Notes: generated by a model not told the origin, from the letters alone. Numbered from the stretch's first letter, positions 53,972 through 62,928 are shown. The stretch is DNA of 64,000 nt from Clostridium ljungdahlii (GCF_001636845.1 NZ_LITT01000008.1:20441-84440), one strand, 5' to 3'. Program-made: numbers and translations.

Positions 53972-55288
53972 ATGAATATTAAAGGTAGTGTTACTAAAAG
54001 AAAATATTTAAATGTTATTTTGCCATTGTTTATCGCATCTATGCTGGCGTATATTGACAGACTCAATATATCCTATGCTGCTTTGACGATGAATAAAGAT
54101 CTGGGATTTACTGCTCAGGTTTTTGGAATGGGAGCAGGAATTCTATTTTTCGGGTACGTAGTGTTTGAGGTACCTGGAACTGTATTTGCGGAGAAGCGAA
54201 GTCCAAGTAAATGGGTTGTTAGAATCATGCTTACTTGGGGTATAGTTACTGCTCTTATGGGTTTTGTGCATACGGAACTTCAATTTTATATTGTTCGTTT
54301 TTTAGTAGGAGCTGCAGAAGCAAGTTTTTATCCAGTTTGTTACTCAGCTATTGTTCCTCGTTGGTTTAATGCAAAGGAGAGGCCTAAGGCACTTTCAATA
54401 CTTTTAACTTCAATGCTGGTTTCAAGTATTATTGGTTCTCCTTTAGCGGGCATAATATTAGGTATTGCAGCTTTTGGATTTAAAGGTTGGCAGATGTTAT
54501 TTATTTTAGAAGGAACTATGGCTTTTATTTATGGAATCATTCTTATTTTTTGGCTCAAGGATTCGCCTGAAGATGTTAATTGGTTAACTTTAGAAGAAAA
54601 GAAGACAATAAGAACAGAATATGAAAGAGAAATTGCTGTAAAAAATTCAATAAAGAAATATACATTATGGGAAGCCTTAAAAGATAAGACAGTTCTCAAG
54701 TTATGTTTTATATATTTTATGTGGGTTACAGGATTTTGGGGATTTGGATTTTGGCTGCCAACAGTACTCAAATCAGTATCAGGATTGAGTAATTCTAGTG
54801 TCAGCTGGCTAATTATAATACCAATGACAGCAGCACTTATTGGTTTCATAATTAATGGTAATTCTACCTCAAAGACAGGAGAAAGAAGATGGCATATAGC
54901 TATTCCACTTTTTATTGGTGCTGTAGGTATGGCATTGGGAGCTTTGACTTCTAATCCTGTATTAAGCTTTATATTCACTTGTGTTACTGCCATTGGTGTA
55001 TATGTAGGAATGGGAGTATGGTGGGCAGTACCTACATCATTTTTATCTGGTCCTGCAGCAGCTGGTGCTACTGGTTTAATTAACTCTATAGGAAATTTAG
55101 GAGGATTTACTGGACCTTATTTTGTTGGATTTATAAAAACTAGTACAGGATCTTATACAGCGGCATATATGTGCTTGGCTGTATCACTGGTAATTGCAGG
55201 TGTTACTATGCTTACACTTAAGAAAAAGGTTCCAGCTGATATGCTAGAGCAGGACAATGATAACCAAAGCAAAATTAAACTAGGATAA
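53972..55288 (+). CDS. MFS transporter, anion:cation symporter (ACS)-like
   Basis: 438 aa with about 12 membrane helices. The first helix carries the ACS-type MLAYIDRLNISYAALTMNKD; loop 2-3 has GTVFAEKRSPSKWVVRIM; helix 4-5 has FLVGAAEASFYPVCYSAIVP then RWFNAKERPKA; the central cytosolic loop is ~195-235. The ACS family normally takes organic anions such as hexuronates or tartrate. Here the gene is controlled by a T-box, so an amino acid (tentatively valine) or a related precursor is the more likely substrate; inference. AAGGGGG before the ATG. Confidence 0.93.
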   Translation: MNIKGSVTKRKYLNVILPLFIASMLAYIDRLNISYAALTMNKDLGFTAQVFGMGAGILFFGYVVFEVPGTVFAEKRSPSKWVVRIMLTWGIVTALMGFVHTELQFYIVRFLVGAAEASFYPVCYSAIVPRWFNAKERPKALSILLTSMLVSSIIGSPLAGIILGIAAFGFKGWQMLFILEGTMAFIYGIILIFWLKDSPEDVNWLTLEEKKTIRTEYEREIAVKNSIKKYTLWEALKDKTVLKLCFIYFMWVTGFWGFGFWLPTVLKSVSGLSNSSVSWLIIIPMTAALIGFIINGNSTSKTGERRWHIAIPLFIGAVGMALGALTSNPVLSFIFTCVTAIGVYVGMGVWWAVPTSFLSGPAAAGATGLINSIGNLGGFTGPYFVGFIKTSTGSYTAAYMCLAVSLVIAGVTMLTLKKKVPADMLEQDNDNQSKIKLG

Positions 55289-55295
55289 GTTATAA

Positions 55296-55336
55296 AAAAA
55301 TCACTATCATTATAGAAAGTATGATAGTGATTTTTC
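55296..55336 (+). terminator. Terminator of the MFS gene
   Basis: AAAAATCACTATCA with TGATAGTGATTTTT, loop of ~12 nt; very strong stem directly after the stop codon. Confidence 0.9.
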
Positions 55337-55349
55337 GATTTATATTAGA

Positions 55350-55451
55350 ATGGCTATGGAAAGGTTGAAGAAGGAATTTCCTAAAATAGAAACATCAGAT
55401 GATGTGCCTCAAATTCCACAAGTTGAAATTTTGACACCAATACCTTGTTAG
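55350..55451 (+). pseudogene. Short fragment, possible gene 3' end
   Basis: 33-codon frame MAMERLKKEFPKIETSDD then VPQIPQVEILTPIPC. It reads like a protein C-terminus, has no ribosome site and lies just after a terminator. Family not recognised; perhaps a relic. The remaining ~160 bases to the next gene show nothing clear. Confidence 0.3.
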
Positions 55452-55634
55452 ATAGAAAGATATGCAGTGATTTAAGTGTATTTTTATTTTAAATTGTAAA
55501 AAATATTAGTGTAGAAGTTTAATAAATCTGATATACTTATAAAAAATGTATTATTTTGATATAAAAATAAATGTAAAAACATACATACTTTTCAATGCAA
55601 CAGCAGAATATAAATGACTGTGAAGGAGGAAAGC

Positions 55635-58115
55635 ATGATTGGAATAAAACATAAAGTTTTTATTATAGTATTTATTACAATAGTAACTTGTTTATTGGGT
55701 AATAATTTTGGAAAAGCAGTGTCTGCTGATAATAAAGAAAGTGTGAATCCTAATAAAGAAACTGTTTACAAGGCACTAGGTAATGATGAAAAAAAGGCAG
55801 ATAGAACAATAATAATAGGCGATGATGAAGATTATCCACCATATAGTTTCATAGATGAAAATGGGAATCCAACTGGTTTTAATGTAGAACTTGCTAAAGC
55901 AGCAGCGGAGGCTATGGGATTTAAGGTAAAGATTAAACTAGGCGTCTGGAGTGAAATTAGGGATGAACTGGAAAATGGCAAAATAAATGTTATATCAGGT
56001 ATGTTCTATTCTAAGGATAGAGAAAAACTCTATTCCTTCACAACAAAAACTTCAATAACTAGTGCTGATGTATTTACAAGGAAGGGAAAAAGTATAAAGA
56101 ACATAAGTCAGTTAAGAGGAAAGACAGTAGTAGTTGAAGCAGATGAGATATCAGGAGAATATCTAAAAAAACAGAATCTTGGCATTAATTTTGTTAAAGT
56201 TAATTCATCTGAGGAGGCACTTAAACTTGTTTCTATGAACAAATATGACTATGCAGTAGTTTCAACTATAATAGGTCATTATTTTATGAAAAAAGATAAA
56301 ATTTCAAATATAAAGGGTAATGGATTAGTTATTAATCCTGATGATTACTGTATTGCTGTAAAAAAAGGAAATGAAGATTTATTATTTGCTCTTAATGGAG
56401 GACTGCAAGTACTTAAGGCTACAGGAAAATATGATGAAATATATAATAAGTGGCTGGGGGTCTATGAAGAAAAAACCTTCTATCAGACAGTAATAGAGTA
56501 TAGAAGCCTGATAATGGCATCAGCGGCAAGTATACTTCTATTGCTATTATGGAATATAACTCTTAAAAAAAGAGTTGCTGTACGTACAAAGGAACTATTA
56601 GAAGCAAATGATGCTTTGAAAAAGAGTAAACAGGAGTTATTGGTATCAAATGAAGAAATAGAGGCTTCTTATAATGAATTAGCTGCAATAGAAGAAGAAC
56701 TTCGAAGTCAATATTATAGACTAATGAAAAGTGAAGAAAATTTAAAGAAAAGTGAAGAACGAAATAGGGCAATAGTAACCGCTATTCCAGATATTATCTT
56801 TGTTGTAGATGAAAATGCTGTTTTCAAAGACTGTCAAGTAAAAGATACTTCTTTGCTAATAATGCCTAAAAATGAGTTCATAGGCAAAACTCTTTGGGAT
56901 GTACTCCCACCTAAAATAGCTGAAACTGGTTTTGAGAAAATTAAAGCTGCTCTTAAAAATAATTCTTTGGAAAGTTTTGAATACGAAATTGATATACCAG
57001 CAGGCAGGAAATATTATGAACTTCGGATAATTAAATGTAGAGAAAATGAGATTATTGCAATAAGCAGAGATATTACAGATGAAAGAAAAAATCAAAAGAA
57101 AATTGAATTTCTAAGTTATAACGATCAACTTACAGGACTATACAATAGGAGGTTTTTTGAAGAAGAGCTTGAAAGATTAAATGACAAAGAAAATCTTCCT
57201 CTTACTATCGTTATGGCTGATGTTAATGGATTAAAGTTAATAAATGATTCCTTTGGACATGCTGCTGGTGATGAATTGTTGAAAAAGGTTTCAGTGGTAA
57301 TGCTTAATGCATGTGGTGATAAAGGTATAATATCACGTGTAGGAGGAGATGAGTTTGTAATACTGCTTCCAAAAACAAATGAACTTGAAGCGGACAAAAT
57401 ACTTAAGCGTATTTCTGAATTAGCTTCAAAGGAGAAGGTAGAGTCAATAAATCTTTCAATTTCTTTTGGATTTGCAACAAAGTGCCATGATGAGGAGGAT
57501 GTATTTGAAGTACTGAAAAAAGCAGAGGATTTCATGTATAAAAAGAAGCTTTTTGAGAGCCCAAGTATGAGAGGAGAAACAATTGGGGCCATTATAAATA
57601 CACTGCATGAAAAAAATAAAAGAGAGGAACAACATTCTCATAGGGTATCTGAATATTGTAATCTTTTAGGAAAGGCTATGAATCTACCGGATGGTGAAAT
57701 ACAAGAATTAAAAACTGTAGGATTGTTACACGATATAGGAAAAGTTGCTATAGATGAGAATATTTTGAATAAGCCAGATAAACTTACCGATGAAGAGTGG
57801 AAAAAAATTAAACGGCATCCAGAAATAGGCTATCGTATTTTAAGTTCTGTTAATAATATGGCGGAAATGTCAGAATATGTTCTAGCACATCATGAAAGAT
57901 GGGATGGAAAGGGATATCCTAAAGGGCTTAAAGGGAAGCAAATTCCATTAAAATCAAGAATAATTGCAATAGCAGATGCTTTTGATGCTATGACAAGTGA
58001 GAGAGCTTATAGAAGTGCTTTATCAAAAGAGATAGCTGTAGAAGAACTTATTAAGAACGCAGGTATTCAATTTGATCCAGAACTTGTAAAGATATTTATT
58101 GAAAAGATAGTATAA
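55635..58115 (+). CDS. Sensor fusion: SBP_bac_3 - PAS - GGDEF - HD-GYP
   Basis: 826 aa from ATG 55635 (GAAGGAGG upstream). N-terminal signal/anchor (~5-25), then a periplasmic-type amino-acid-binding domain (~55-285; DEDYPPYSFIDENGNPTGFN). A membrane helix (~295-315), a coiled coil, a PAS domain (~385-490), GGDEF with SRVGGDEFVILLPK intact (~569), and HD-GYP with LLHDIGKVA (~697), HHERWDGKGYP (~751) and ADAFDAMTSERAYR follow. One protein carries both a c-di-GMP synthase and a phosphodiesterase of the HD-GYP class, governed by an extracellular small-molecule sensor. Ligand (probably an amino acid) unknown. Confidence 0.93.
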   Translation: MIGIKHKVFIIVFITIVTCLLGNNFGKAVSADNKESVNPNKETVYKALGNDEKKADRTIIIGDDEDYPPYSFIDENGNPTGFNVELAKAAAEAMGFKVKIKLGVWSEIRDELENGKINVISGMFYSKDREKLYSFTTKTSITSADVFTRKGKSIKNISQLRGKTVVVEADEISGEYLKKQNLGINFVKVNSSEEALKLVSMNKYDYAVVSTIIGHYFMKKDKISNIKGNGLVINPDDYCIAVKKGNEDLLFALNGGLQVLKATGKYDEIYNKWLGVYEEKTFYQTVIEYRSLIMASAASILLLLLWNITLKKRVAVRTKELLEANDALKKSKQELLVSNEEIEASYNELAAIEEELRSQYYRLMKSEENLKKSEERNRAIVTAIPDIIFVVDENAVFKDCQVKDTSLLIMPKNEFIGKTLWDVLPPKIAETGFEKIKAALKNNSLESFEYEIDIPAGRKYYELRIIKCRENEIIAISRDITDERKNQKKIEFLSYNDQLTGLYNRRFFEEELERLNDKENLPLTIVMADVNGLKLINDSFGHAAGDELLKKVSVVMLNACGDKGIISRVGGDEFVILLPKTNELEADKILKRISELASKEKVESINLSISFGFATKCHDEEDVFEVLKKAEDFMYKKKLFESPSMRGETIGAIINTLHEKNKREEQHSHRVSEYCNLLGKAMNLPDGEIQELKTVGLLHDIGKVAIDENILNKPDKLTDEEWKKIKRHPEIGYRILSSVNNMAEMSEYVLAHHERWDGKGYPKGLKGKQIPLKSRIIAIADAFDAMTSERAYRSALSKEIAVEELIKNAGIQFDPELVKIFIEKIV

Positions 58116-58116
58116 T

Positions 58117-58521
58117 TCATTTTTTATTGTTAATCACACTTGGAGATCCAGAGACTTTAATTTTAGCTTTCTCCTTTTTTAAAGTTTCTTCAATATGCTT
58201 TATCTCTTCAATTTGTTGTTTATATATGGATACATCTTCTAAGATGACTTTGTGTTTTACAAATTCCACCTGTTCCTCGCTCAAAGGGATACGTATAAAT
58301 TCAGTAGAACTATTTTTACGTTGTACATCAGCTGAGGCAAAGGTCTCTTTCTCAATTATAAGTTCTTCGTGTACAACAGGTACAGTAAAATTTTTTTCTT
58401 CTGTGAAAGTCTCTTTATGAATTTTTACATTTCCTGTTTGTATCAACTTTTTTGCTATATCAAGCTGTTCTTTTTTAATTTGAAGAGTTGTACTATTGAT
58501 ATTATTATTTATCTTTACCAT
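58117..58521 (-). CDS. YsnF/AvaK-type (DUF2382) protein
   Basis: 134 aa. Repeating beta-strand units typical of the YsnF/AvaK C-terminal domain: LDIAKKLIQTGNVKIHKE, FTVPVVHEELIIEKETF, IRIPLSEEQVEFVKHKVI and EEIKHIEETLKKEKAKIKVS. Here only this domain is present. Family members are linked to stress responses; function is unknown. Shares its layout with the larger neighbour at 58595-59044, so the two are tandem paralogues on one transcript. Confidence 0.85.
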   Translation of the reverse strand: MVKINNNINSTTLQIKKEQLDIAKKLIQTGNVKIHKETFTEEKNFTVPVVHEELIIEKETFASADVQRKNSSTEFIRIPLSEEQVEFVKHKVILEDVSIYKQQIEEIKHIEETLKKEKAKIKVSGSPSVINNKK

Positions 58522-58549
58522 AAATTTTGTCCTCCAATTGTTTAGAAAG

Positions 58550-58586
58550 ACACCTCGCGAATTGTGTACAATTTGTGGGGTGTCTC
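58550..58586. terminator. Palindrome between the two YsnF-type genes
   Basis: GACACC...GGTGTC outer and AATTGT/ACAATT inner stems (58550-58585) with a short T-run on either side. Acts as a terminator or attenuator between the tandem genes. Confidence 0.6.
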
Positions 58587-58594
58587 AAATTTAA

Positions 58595-59044
58595 CTAGCT
58601 CTGGTTACTTGTACTGTCAACTACATTAGGATCGCCAATTTTATTTACTTTAGCTTCTTCTCGTTTGAGAGTTTCATCTATATGCTCTGTATTTTCTACG
58701 TCACGCTTATGAGCTGAAACTTCTCCCGATACTACTGTGTGCTTATTTACATCAACTTTTTCTTCACTGACAGGAATTTTAATACTTTCCTCATCAGTTA
58801 TAGGAGAATCAGAGGCTTCATTGTCTAGGTTCCTTCTTTCAATTACGACTTCTTCATGTGTTACAGGGACATCTACACTTTTTTTCTCTTCTATGATTTC
58901 TTTGCTAAGCTCTACCTCACCTTTTTGAACTTTATTTTTAGTAATGTCAAGTTCTTCCTTACGGAGACGAAGTTTTGCTTCATCCTCATCAGTATCTCTT
59001 TTATTATCATCATCTTTTCCCCAAATTCCATTTAATATGCTCAT
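58595..59044 (-). CDS. YsnF/AvaK-type (DUF2382) protein
   Basis: 149 aa; upstream paralogue of the gene at 58117. Acidic start MSILNGIWGKDDDNKRDTDE, then the conserved strands: RLRKEELDITKNKVQKGE, VPVTHEEVVIERRN, IKIPVSEEKVDVNKHTV, HKRDVENTEHIDETLKREEA. Likely cytoplasmic or surface stress-related protein of unknown activity. AAGGAGGTG before the ATG. The two copies probably arose by tandem duplication. Confidence 0.87.
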   Translation of the reverse strand: MSILNGIWGKDDDNKRDTDEDEAKLRLRKEELDITKNKVQKGEVELSKEIIEEKKSVDVPVTHEEVVIERRNLDNEASDSPITDEESIKIPVSEEKVDVNKHTVVSGEVSAHKRDVENTEHIDETLKREEAKVNKIGDPNVVDSTSNQS

Positions 59045-59255
59045 ATATAGACACCTCCTTAAATAATGACCATTTATATATTGCCCTTTGTGAAATATAT
59101 TATCCTGTTTGAATATTGGAAATATGCTAAAGAAAAGGTTTGACAGTAATTAGAAATATTTTCCAGTATTAAAAACGGAGTATAAGAGTAATATGATATA
59201 ATAGTATTGTCAGTATTTATATAAAACATACAAAAGTAAGAATCGAGGAATGCAT

Positions 59256-59888
59256 ATGAAGAAATTTTATCGAGGAATGATGTACTGTATAGGACTTGTG
59301 ATACTTGCATTAGGAATTATTTTGAATACAAAAACAGGTTTGGGAGTATCACCTATAATTTCAATACCTTATTCCATCTCAAAAATTTGGAATATAAATT
59401 TGGGAAATGCAACTATGTGTATTTACATACTGTGTGTAGCTGGACAAGCAGCGCTGCGTGGAAAGGAATTTCGTCCATTTGACTTACTACAGGTTCCCAT
59501 GAGTATTGTATTTAGCCGTATAATTAATATTTTTAATGATATGATAGTCATAAATTGTGATAATTTAATAATGAATTTGCTTTTGCTTGCAGCAGCAATT
59601 ATTCTAACTGGAATTGGAGCATATATTACAGTTAGAATGAAGATTGTCCCAAATGCTGCAGATGGTTTTACACAGGCATTAGCTCAGCGAATTAAGAAAG
59701 GACTAGGACTAGCAAAAAATATAACAGATATATCAAGTGTTATAATTACTATAGTTATTGGTTTGGTGTGTGCTGGGAAAATTGTTGGAATTGGCCTTGG
59801 AACTTTAGTGGCAGTTATCGGTGTTGGACGTGCTATTGCCTTAACTAATATGTTATTTGGAAAGAAAATGATTGCACTTGTAGAGTAA
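59256..59888 (+). CDS. YczE/YitT-like membrane protein (DUF6198)
   Basis: 210 aa from ATG 59256, six bases after GAGGA (ATG 59250 would be too close). About five membrane helices; conserved GLVILALGIILNTKTGLGVS at the N-terminus, FRPFDLLQVPMSIVFSRI, VRMKIVPNAADGFTQALAQR and a final GLGTLVAVIGVGRAIAL. These match YczE-type proteins. Transport or accessory role suspected; substrate unknown. Followed by a strong terminator. Confidence 0.87.
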   Translation: MKKFYRGMMYCIGLVILALGIILNTKTGLGVSPIISIPYSISKIWNINLGNATMCIYILCVAGQAALRGKEFRPFDLLQVPMSIVFSRIINIFNDMIVINCDNLIMNLLLLAAAIILTGIGAYITVRMKIVPNAADGFTQALAQRIKKGLGLAKNITDISSVIITIVIGLVCAGKIVGIGLGTLVAVIGVGRAIALTNMLFGKKMIALVE

Positions 59889-59910
59889 TATAATTGGTTT
59901 AAATTTAAGA

Positions 59911-59954
59911 GAGTGAAGTACTAATTGTTTGAGAATAGGTGCTTTACTCTTTTT
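59911..59954 (+). terminator. Terminator after the YczE-type gene
   Basis: AGAGTGAAGTAC pairs with GTGCTTTACTCT (two G-U type mismatches), ~14-nt loop, then TTTTTT. Confidence 0.8.
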
Positions 59955-59971
59955 TATTATTAGAAAATATA

Positions 59972-60002
59972 TTGACATGTACCTTAGGGATACCATTAAT
60001 AT
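59972..60002 (+). promoter_or_regulatory. MerR-type promoter with 19-bp spacer
   Basis: TTGACA (59972-59977), 19-bp spacer containing the dyad-like GTACCTTAGGGATACC, TAATAT (59997-60002). The over-long spacer with a central dyad is the hallmark of MerR-activated promoters, so the regulator probably controls itself. Confidence 0.65.
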
Positions 60003-60041
60003 AAAAGTAAGATTTATTGATATTGGTGGGAGGAAATATAT

Positions 60042-60986
60042 ATGAATATAAAAATTGCAGCAGAGAAGACTGGACTTACTAAGAAGGCTATTAAATACTA
60101 CGAAAGTGAAGGTTTGATTAATCCTTTAAAAAATGTTGAAAACAATTATAGAGAATATTCAGATGAGGATATTATTAGATTAAATTTAATAGGAGCACTT
60201 AGAACTTTAGATATACCAATAAAAGGCATAAAGGATGTAATTGCAGGTAAAAAAGGACTGCAGGAAGCTTTAATGGACGCTTTAGAAAAAATAGATGAGA
60301 ATATAAGTTATCTAGAAAAAAGTAAGTTGATCATATCAAGTCTTATGGAAAAAAATCCAGATGATTATAAGTATTCAGGAGAACAAATCAAAAAGCTGCG
60401 GGAAACGCTGGAACTGTCTAGAGATGATAAAAAAGAGCTTATATCAAATAGTTTGCTTAGAATATTTCCAGGGAATTTTGGAAAAATGTTTGTCGTTATG
60501 TATGAGCCATTTTTAGACGTTACAATTGATAATGATGAAAAGAAGAAGGTATGGTTAAAGCTTGTGGAATTTTTAGATTCTGCTGAGGAAGTAGATGAAA
60601 GTGATTATCCAATAGGAAAATTAAAAGATTTTGAAGATGATAAATTAGATGAATTTAAAACAACGATAGGTAATCAAGTTAAAAAGCTATTGAACTATGA
60701 TGATAGTGCTAAAAATATCGCAGTAAGTAATCACATTAAATTTGTAAAATCTTTAAAGGAGGATGAGAAAGTAAAGTGCAGCTTTATTAGATGTATTGAA
60801 CTTACAAAAAAGTATTGTAAGATAATTAAGCCGATTCAAGGAGAATTTGAAAAATATCTAGCTGTGCTTAATGAGGACTATAAAAAGTATAGAGAAAATG
60901 ACACTAAGATGCTGCTCGATATTGAGAATGGAGTAAAAGACAATCTAGGATTTGGTATAAACGATTTAGTAAAGAGTTTTATTTAA
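60042..60986 (+). CDS. MerR-family transcriptional regulator
   Basis: 314 aa. N-terminal winged helix IKIAAEKTGLTKKAIKYYE, SEGLINPLKN, NNYREYSDEDIIRLNLIG (residues 3-55), then the dimerisation helix. The C-terminal ~200 residues are helical with no recognised ligand domain; an effector domain of unusual length for MerR. Activates promoters with long spacers; one is visible just upstream, so autoregulation is likely. GGGAGGAA before the ATG. Confidence 0.92.
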   Translation: MNIKIAAEKTGLTKKAIKYYESEGLINPLKNVENNYREYSDEDIIRLNLIGALRTLDIPIKGIKDVIAGKKGLQEALMDALEKIDENISYLEKSKLIISSLMEKNPDDYKYSGEQIKKLRETLELSRDDKKELISNSLLRIFPGNFGKMFVVMYEPFLDVTIDNDEKKKVWLKLVEFLDSAEEVDESDYPIGKLKDFEDDKLDEFKTTIGNQVKKLLNYDDSAKNIAVSNHIKFVKSLKEDEKVKCSFIRCIELTKKYCKIIKPIQGEFEKYLAVLNEDYKKYRENDTKMLLDIENGVKDNLGFGINDLVKSFI

Positions 60987-61086
60987 TGATAATGATAGAA
61001 CATGTGAAATAATATCTAAGTCATTGGATTTTTTAAGAAAGTATTTGATTGTATGAAATAGCGTAGTTTATGGCAATATATGAACA

Positions 61087-61115
61087 TTGACAGAGAAAAA
61101 GTACAATGATATATT
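61087..61115 (+). promoter_or_regulatory. Promoter of the FMN-riboswitch transcript
   Basis: Perfect TTGACA (61087-61092), 17-bp spacer, TATATT (61110-61115); start expected near 61122, a little before the riboswitch. Confidence 0.8.
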
Positions 61116-61135
61116 AATGGTAAAGTTATATAGAA

Positions 61136-61243
61136 TATCCTTCGGGGTTGGGTGAAATTCCCTATCGGCGGTACAGCCCGCAAGCCATATGGCAGATTCG
61201 GTTAGATTCCGAAGCCGACAGTATAGTCTGGATGAAAGAAGGT
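61136..61243 (+). promoter_or_regulatory. FMN riboswitch (RFN element)
   Basis: Carries the RFN consensus in order: CGGGGTTGGGTGAAATTCCC, ATCGGCGGTACAGCCCGCAA, GATTCGGTTAGATTCCGAAG, CCGACAGTATAGTCTGGATG, AAAGAAGG. P1 is CCTTC/GAAGG. Binds FMN and, with the terminator at 61280-61308, should switch off transcription when FMN is high. A 10-codon frame (61255-61287, RBS AAGGTGG) follows it at once. The first real gene is an FGGY kinase, not a riboflavin gene. Confidence 0.97.
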
Positions 61244-61279
61244 GGATAAACAAAATGTATATGTTTATTATGTTTACAA

Positions 61280-61308
61280 TCCCCTAGGAGATCCTAGGGG
61301 TTATTTTA
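61280..61308 (+). terminator. Terminator / expression platform of the FMN riboswitch
   Basis: CCCCTAGG-AGAT-CCTAGGGG perfect 8-bp stem, then TTATTTTAG. Lies 37 bases after the riboswitch and 99 before the kinase. Confidence 0.85.
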
Positions 61309-61406
61309 GTTTGCTTAAAATTAAACGTTAGATAGTATGATAAAGAAAAGAGGCGAACTTTAGGGGGAGATTGCAATTTTTATATACCTCTCACTAAATA
61401 TATAAA

Positions 61407-62924
61407 ATGGAACATTATTATCTTGCTTTTGATGCAGGAACTCAAAGCGTAAAGGTTGCTGTATATGATAAAAATATGAAATGTGTAGCAAAATCGTTAA
61501 ATAGGACAACTTTGAAATATCCTCATCCAGGATGGGTTGATATGGATGCAGATGAATATCTTTTACTTACAAAACTTGGTATGAAACAGTGTGTAGAACA
61601 GTTAAAAAAGCAAGGAATTGATCCTAGCTTAATTAAAGCAATAATGGGGGATGGAATTATTTGTGGAATTGTGGGTATAGACGAAAGTGGAAAGGCAATT
61701 ACACCTTATATAAACTATCTGGATTCAAGAACACAGAGTGATGCTGAAGCTCTTAAGAAATTGAATCTTGATATTTGGGGAAAGGAAACGGGAAATGCTG
61801 ATCCAAGCTGTATGTTTCCAGCACTGCATGCAAGATGGATCTTAGCAAATAATAAAGAATTTCAAAAAAGAGGCAAAAAGTTTGTCCATAATGCTCCCTA
61901 TATTCTGATGAATCTTGCAGGTTTAAAAAGTGAGGACGCTTTTGTTGATTGGGGAACTATGTCAGGATGGGGCCTTGGATATTGTGTATATAAAAAGGAA
62001 TGGTCTGATAAACAGCTTGATATATTAGGGATAGCTAAAAGTTATATGCCTAAGATTGTAAAGCCCTGGAATATTATTGGTATGTTATCGGAAAGTGCGG
62101 CAAAGGAAACGGGATGCCCTCATGGAATACCAATTTGTGCCGGTGCAGGTGATACAATGCAGTCCATGTTGGGAAGTGGAATTCTTGAAGCAAATAAGGC
62201 TGTAGATGTTGCAGGAACTTGTGCCATGTTCTGTGTCTCTACAAATGGGATTATTCCAGAGCTTAGTCAAAGGGGAAGTGAATTGATTTTTAATAGCGGC
62301 ACTTTAGAAAATACGTATTTTTACTGGGGATTTGTTAGAACTGGAGGCCTGGCACTGCGTTGGTTTAAGGATAACATTTGTCAAAAATCTGATGATAGCT
62401 ATTATAAACTGCTTAGCAGAGGAGCAGAAAAGGTTGTACCGGGATGCAATGGTGTGATTTTCTTGCCATATTTAACTGGTGGATATGGTCAATTTTCAAA
62501 GATAAAAGGCTGTTTTTTGAACATGACCTTGGATACAGATCAATTTGTTTTATGGAGGTCTGTTTTGGAGGCCATTGCTTATGATTATATGGAAATTACA
62601 AATGATTATAGAAATGCTGGTATCAAAATAGACAGAATTACTATTACCGAGGGTGGAAGTAGAGATGATTTGTGGAATCAAATTAAAGCAGACATTATGC
62701 AAAGTGAAACAATTACACTAGAAGTCTCAGGAGGTGCTGTACTTACAGATTGTATTATTGGTGCATATGCAGCAGGTGATATAGAGCACTTAAAGGAGGC
62801 ACTTGTCAGCAATCTAAAAATTATCAATGAATATAGTCCAAATGCCAACAATTCAAATATATATAAGGAGCAGTATGTACTTAGAAAAAGTGTATTAAAT
62901 GATGTGGTTAGCAACATAAAGTGA
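61407..62924 (+). CDS. FGGY-family carbohydrate kinase
   Basis: 505-aa sugar kinase of the xylulokinase/glycerol kinase fold. N-terminal phosphate-binding AFDAGTQSVKVAVYD (~6-20), HPGWVDMDADEYL, MGDGIICGIVGID, CAGAGDTMQSMLGSG (~245) and VAGTCAMFCVS (~265), and C-terminal ITEGGSRDDLWNQIKADIMQ (~412) and GGAVLTDCIIGAY. Phosphorylates a sugar or polyol such as xylulose, ribulose or a relative; substrate not resolved. The nearest upstream control is an FMN riboswitch with terminator. No strong ribosome site precedes the ATG (AGGGGGAG is 40 bases off). Confidence 0.93.
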   Translation: MEHYYLAFDAGTQSVKVAVYDKNMKCVAKSLNRTTLKYPHPGWVDMDADEYLLLTKLGMKQCVEQLKKQGIDPSLIKAIMGDGIICGIVGIDESGKAITPYINYLDSRTQSDAEALKKLNLDIWGKETGNADPSCMFPALHARWILANNKEFQKRGKKFVHNAPYILMNLAGLKSEDAFVDWGTMSGWGLGYCVYKKEWSDKQLDILGIAKSYMPKIVKPWNIIGMLSESAAKETGCPHGIPICAGAGDTMQSMLGSGILEANKAVDVAGTCAMFCVSTNGIIPELSQRGSELIFNSGTLENTYFYWGFVRTGGLALRWFKDNICQKSDDSYYKLLSRGAEKVVPGCNGVIFLPYLTGGYGQFSKIKGCFLNMTLDTDQFVLWRSVLEAIAYDYMEITNDYRNAGIKIDRITITEGGSRDDLWNQIKADIMQSETITLEVSGGAVLTDCIIGAYAAGDIEHLKEALVSNLKIINEYSPNANNSNIYKEQYVLRKSVLNDVVSNIK

Positions 62925-62928
62925 TAAA

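Noticed and set aside
54529..54993. 154-codon minus-strand frame inside the MFS gene
   Set aside because: Antisense of membrane-helix codons; no start signal.
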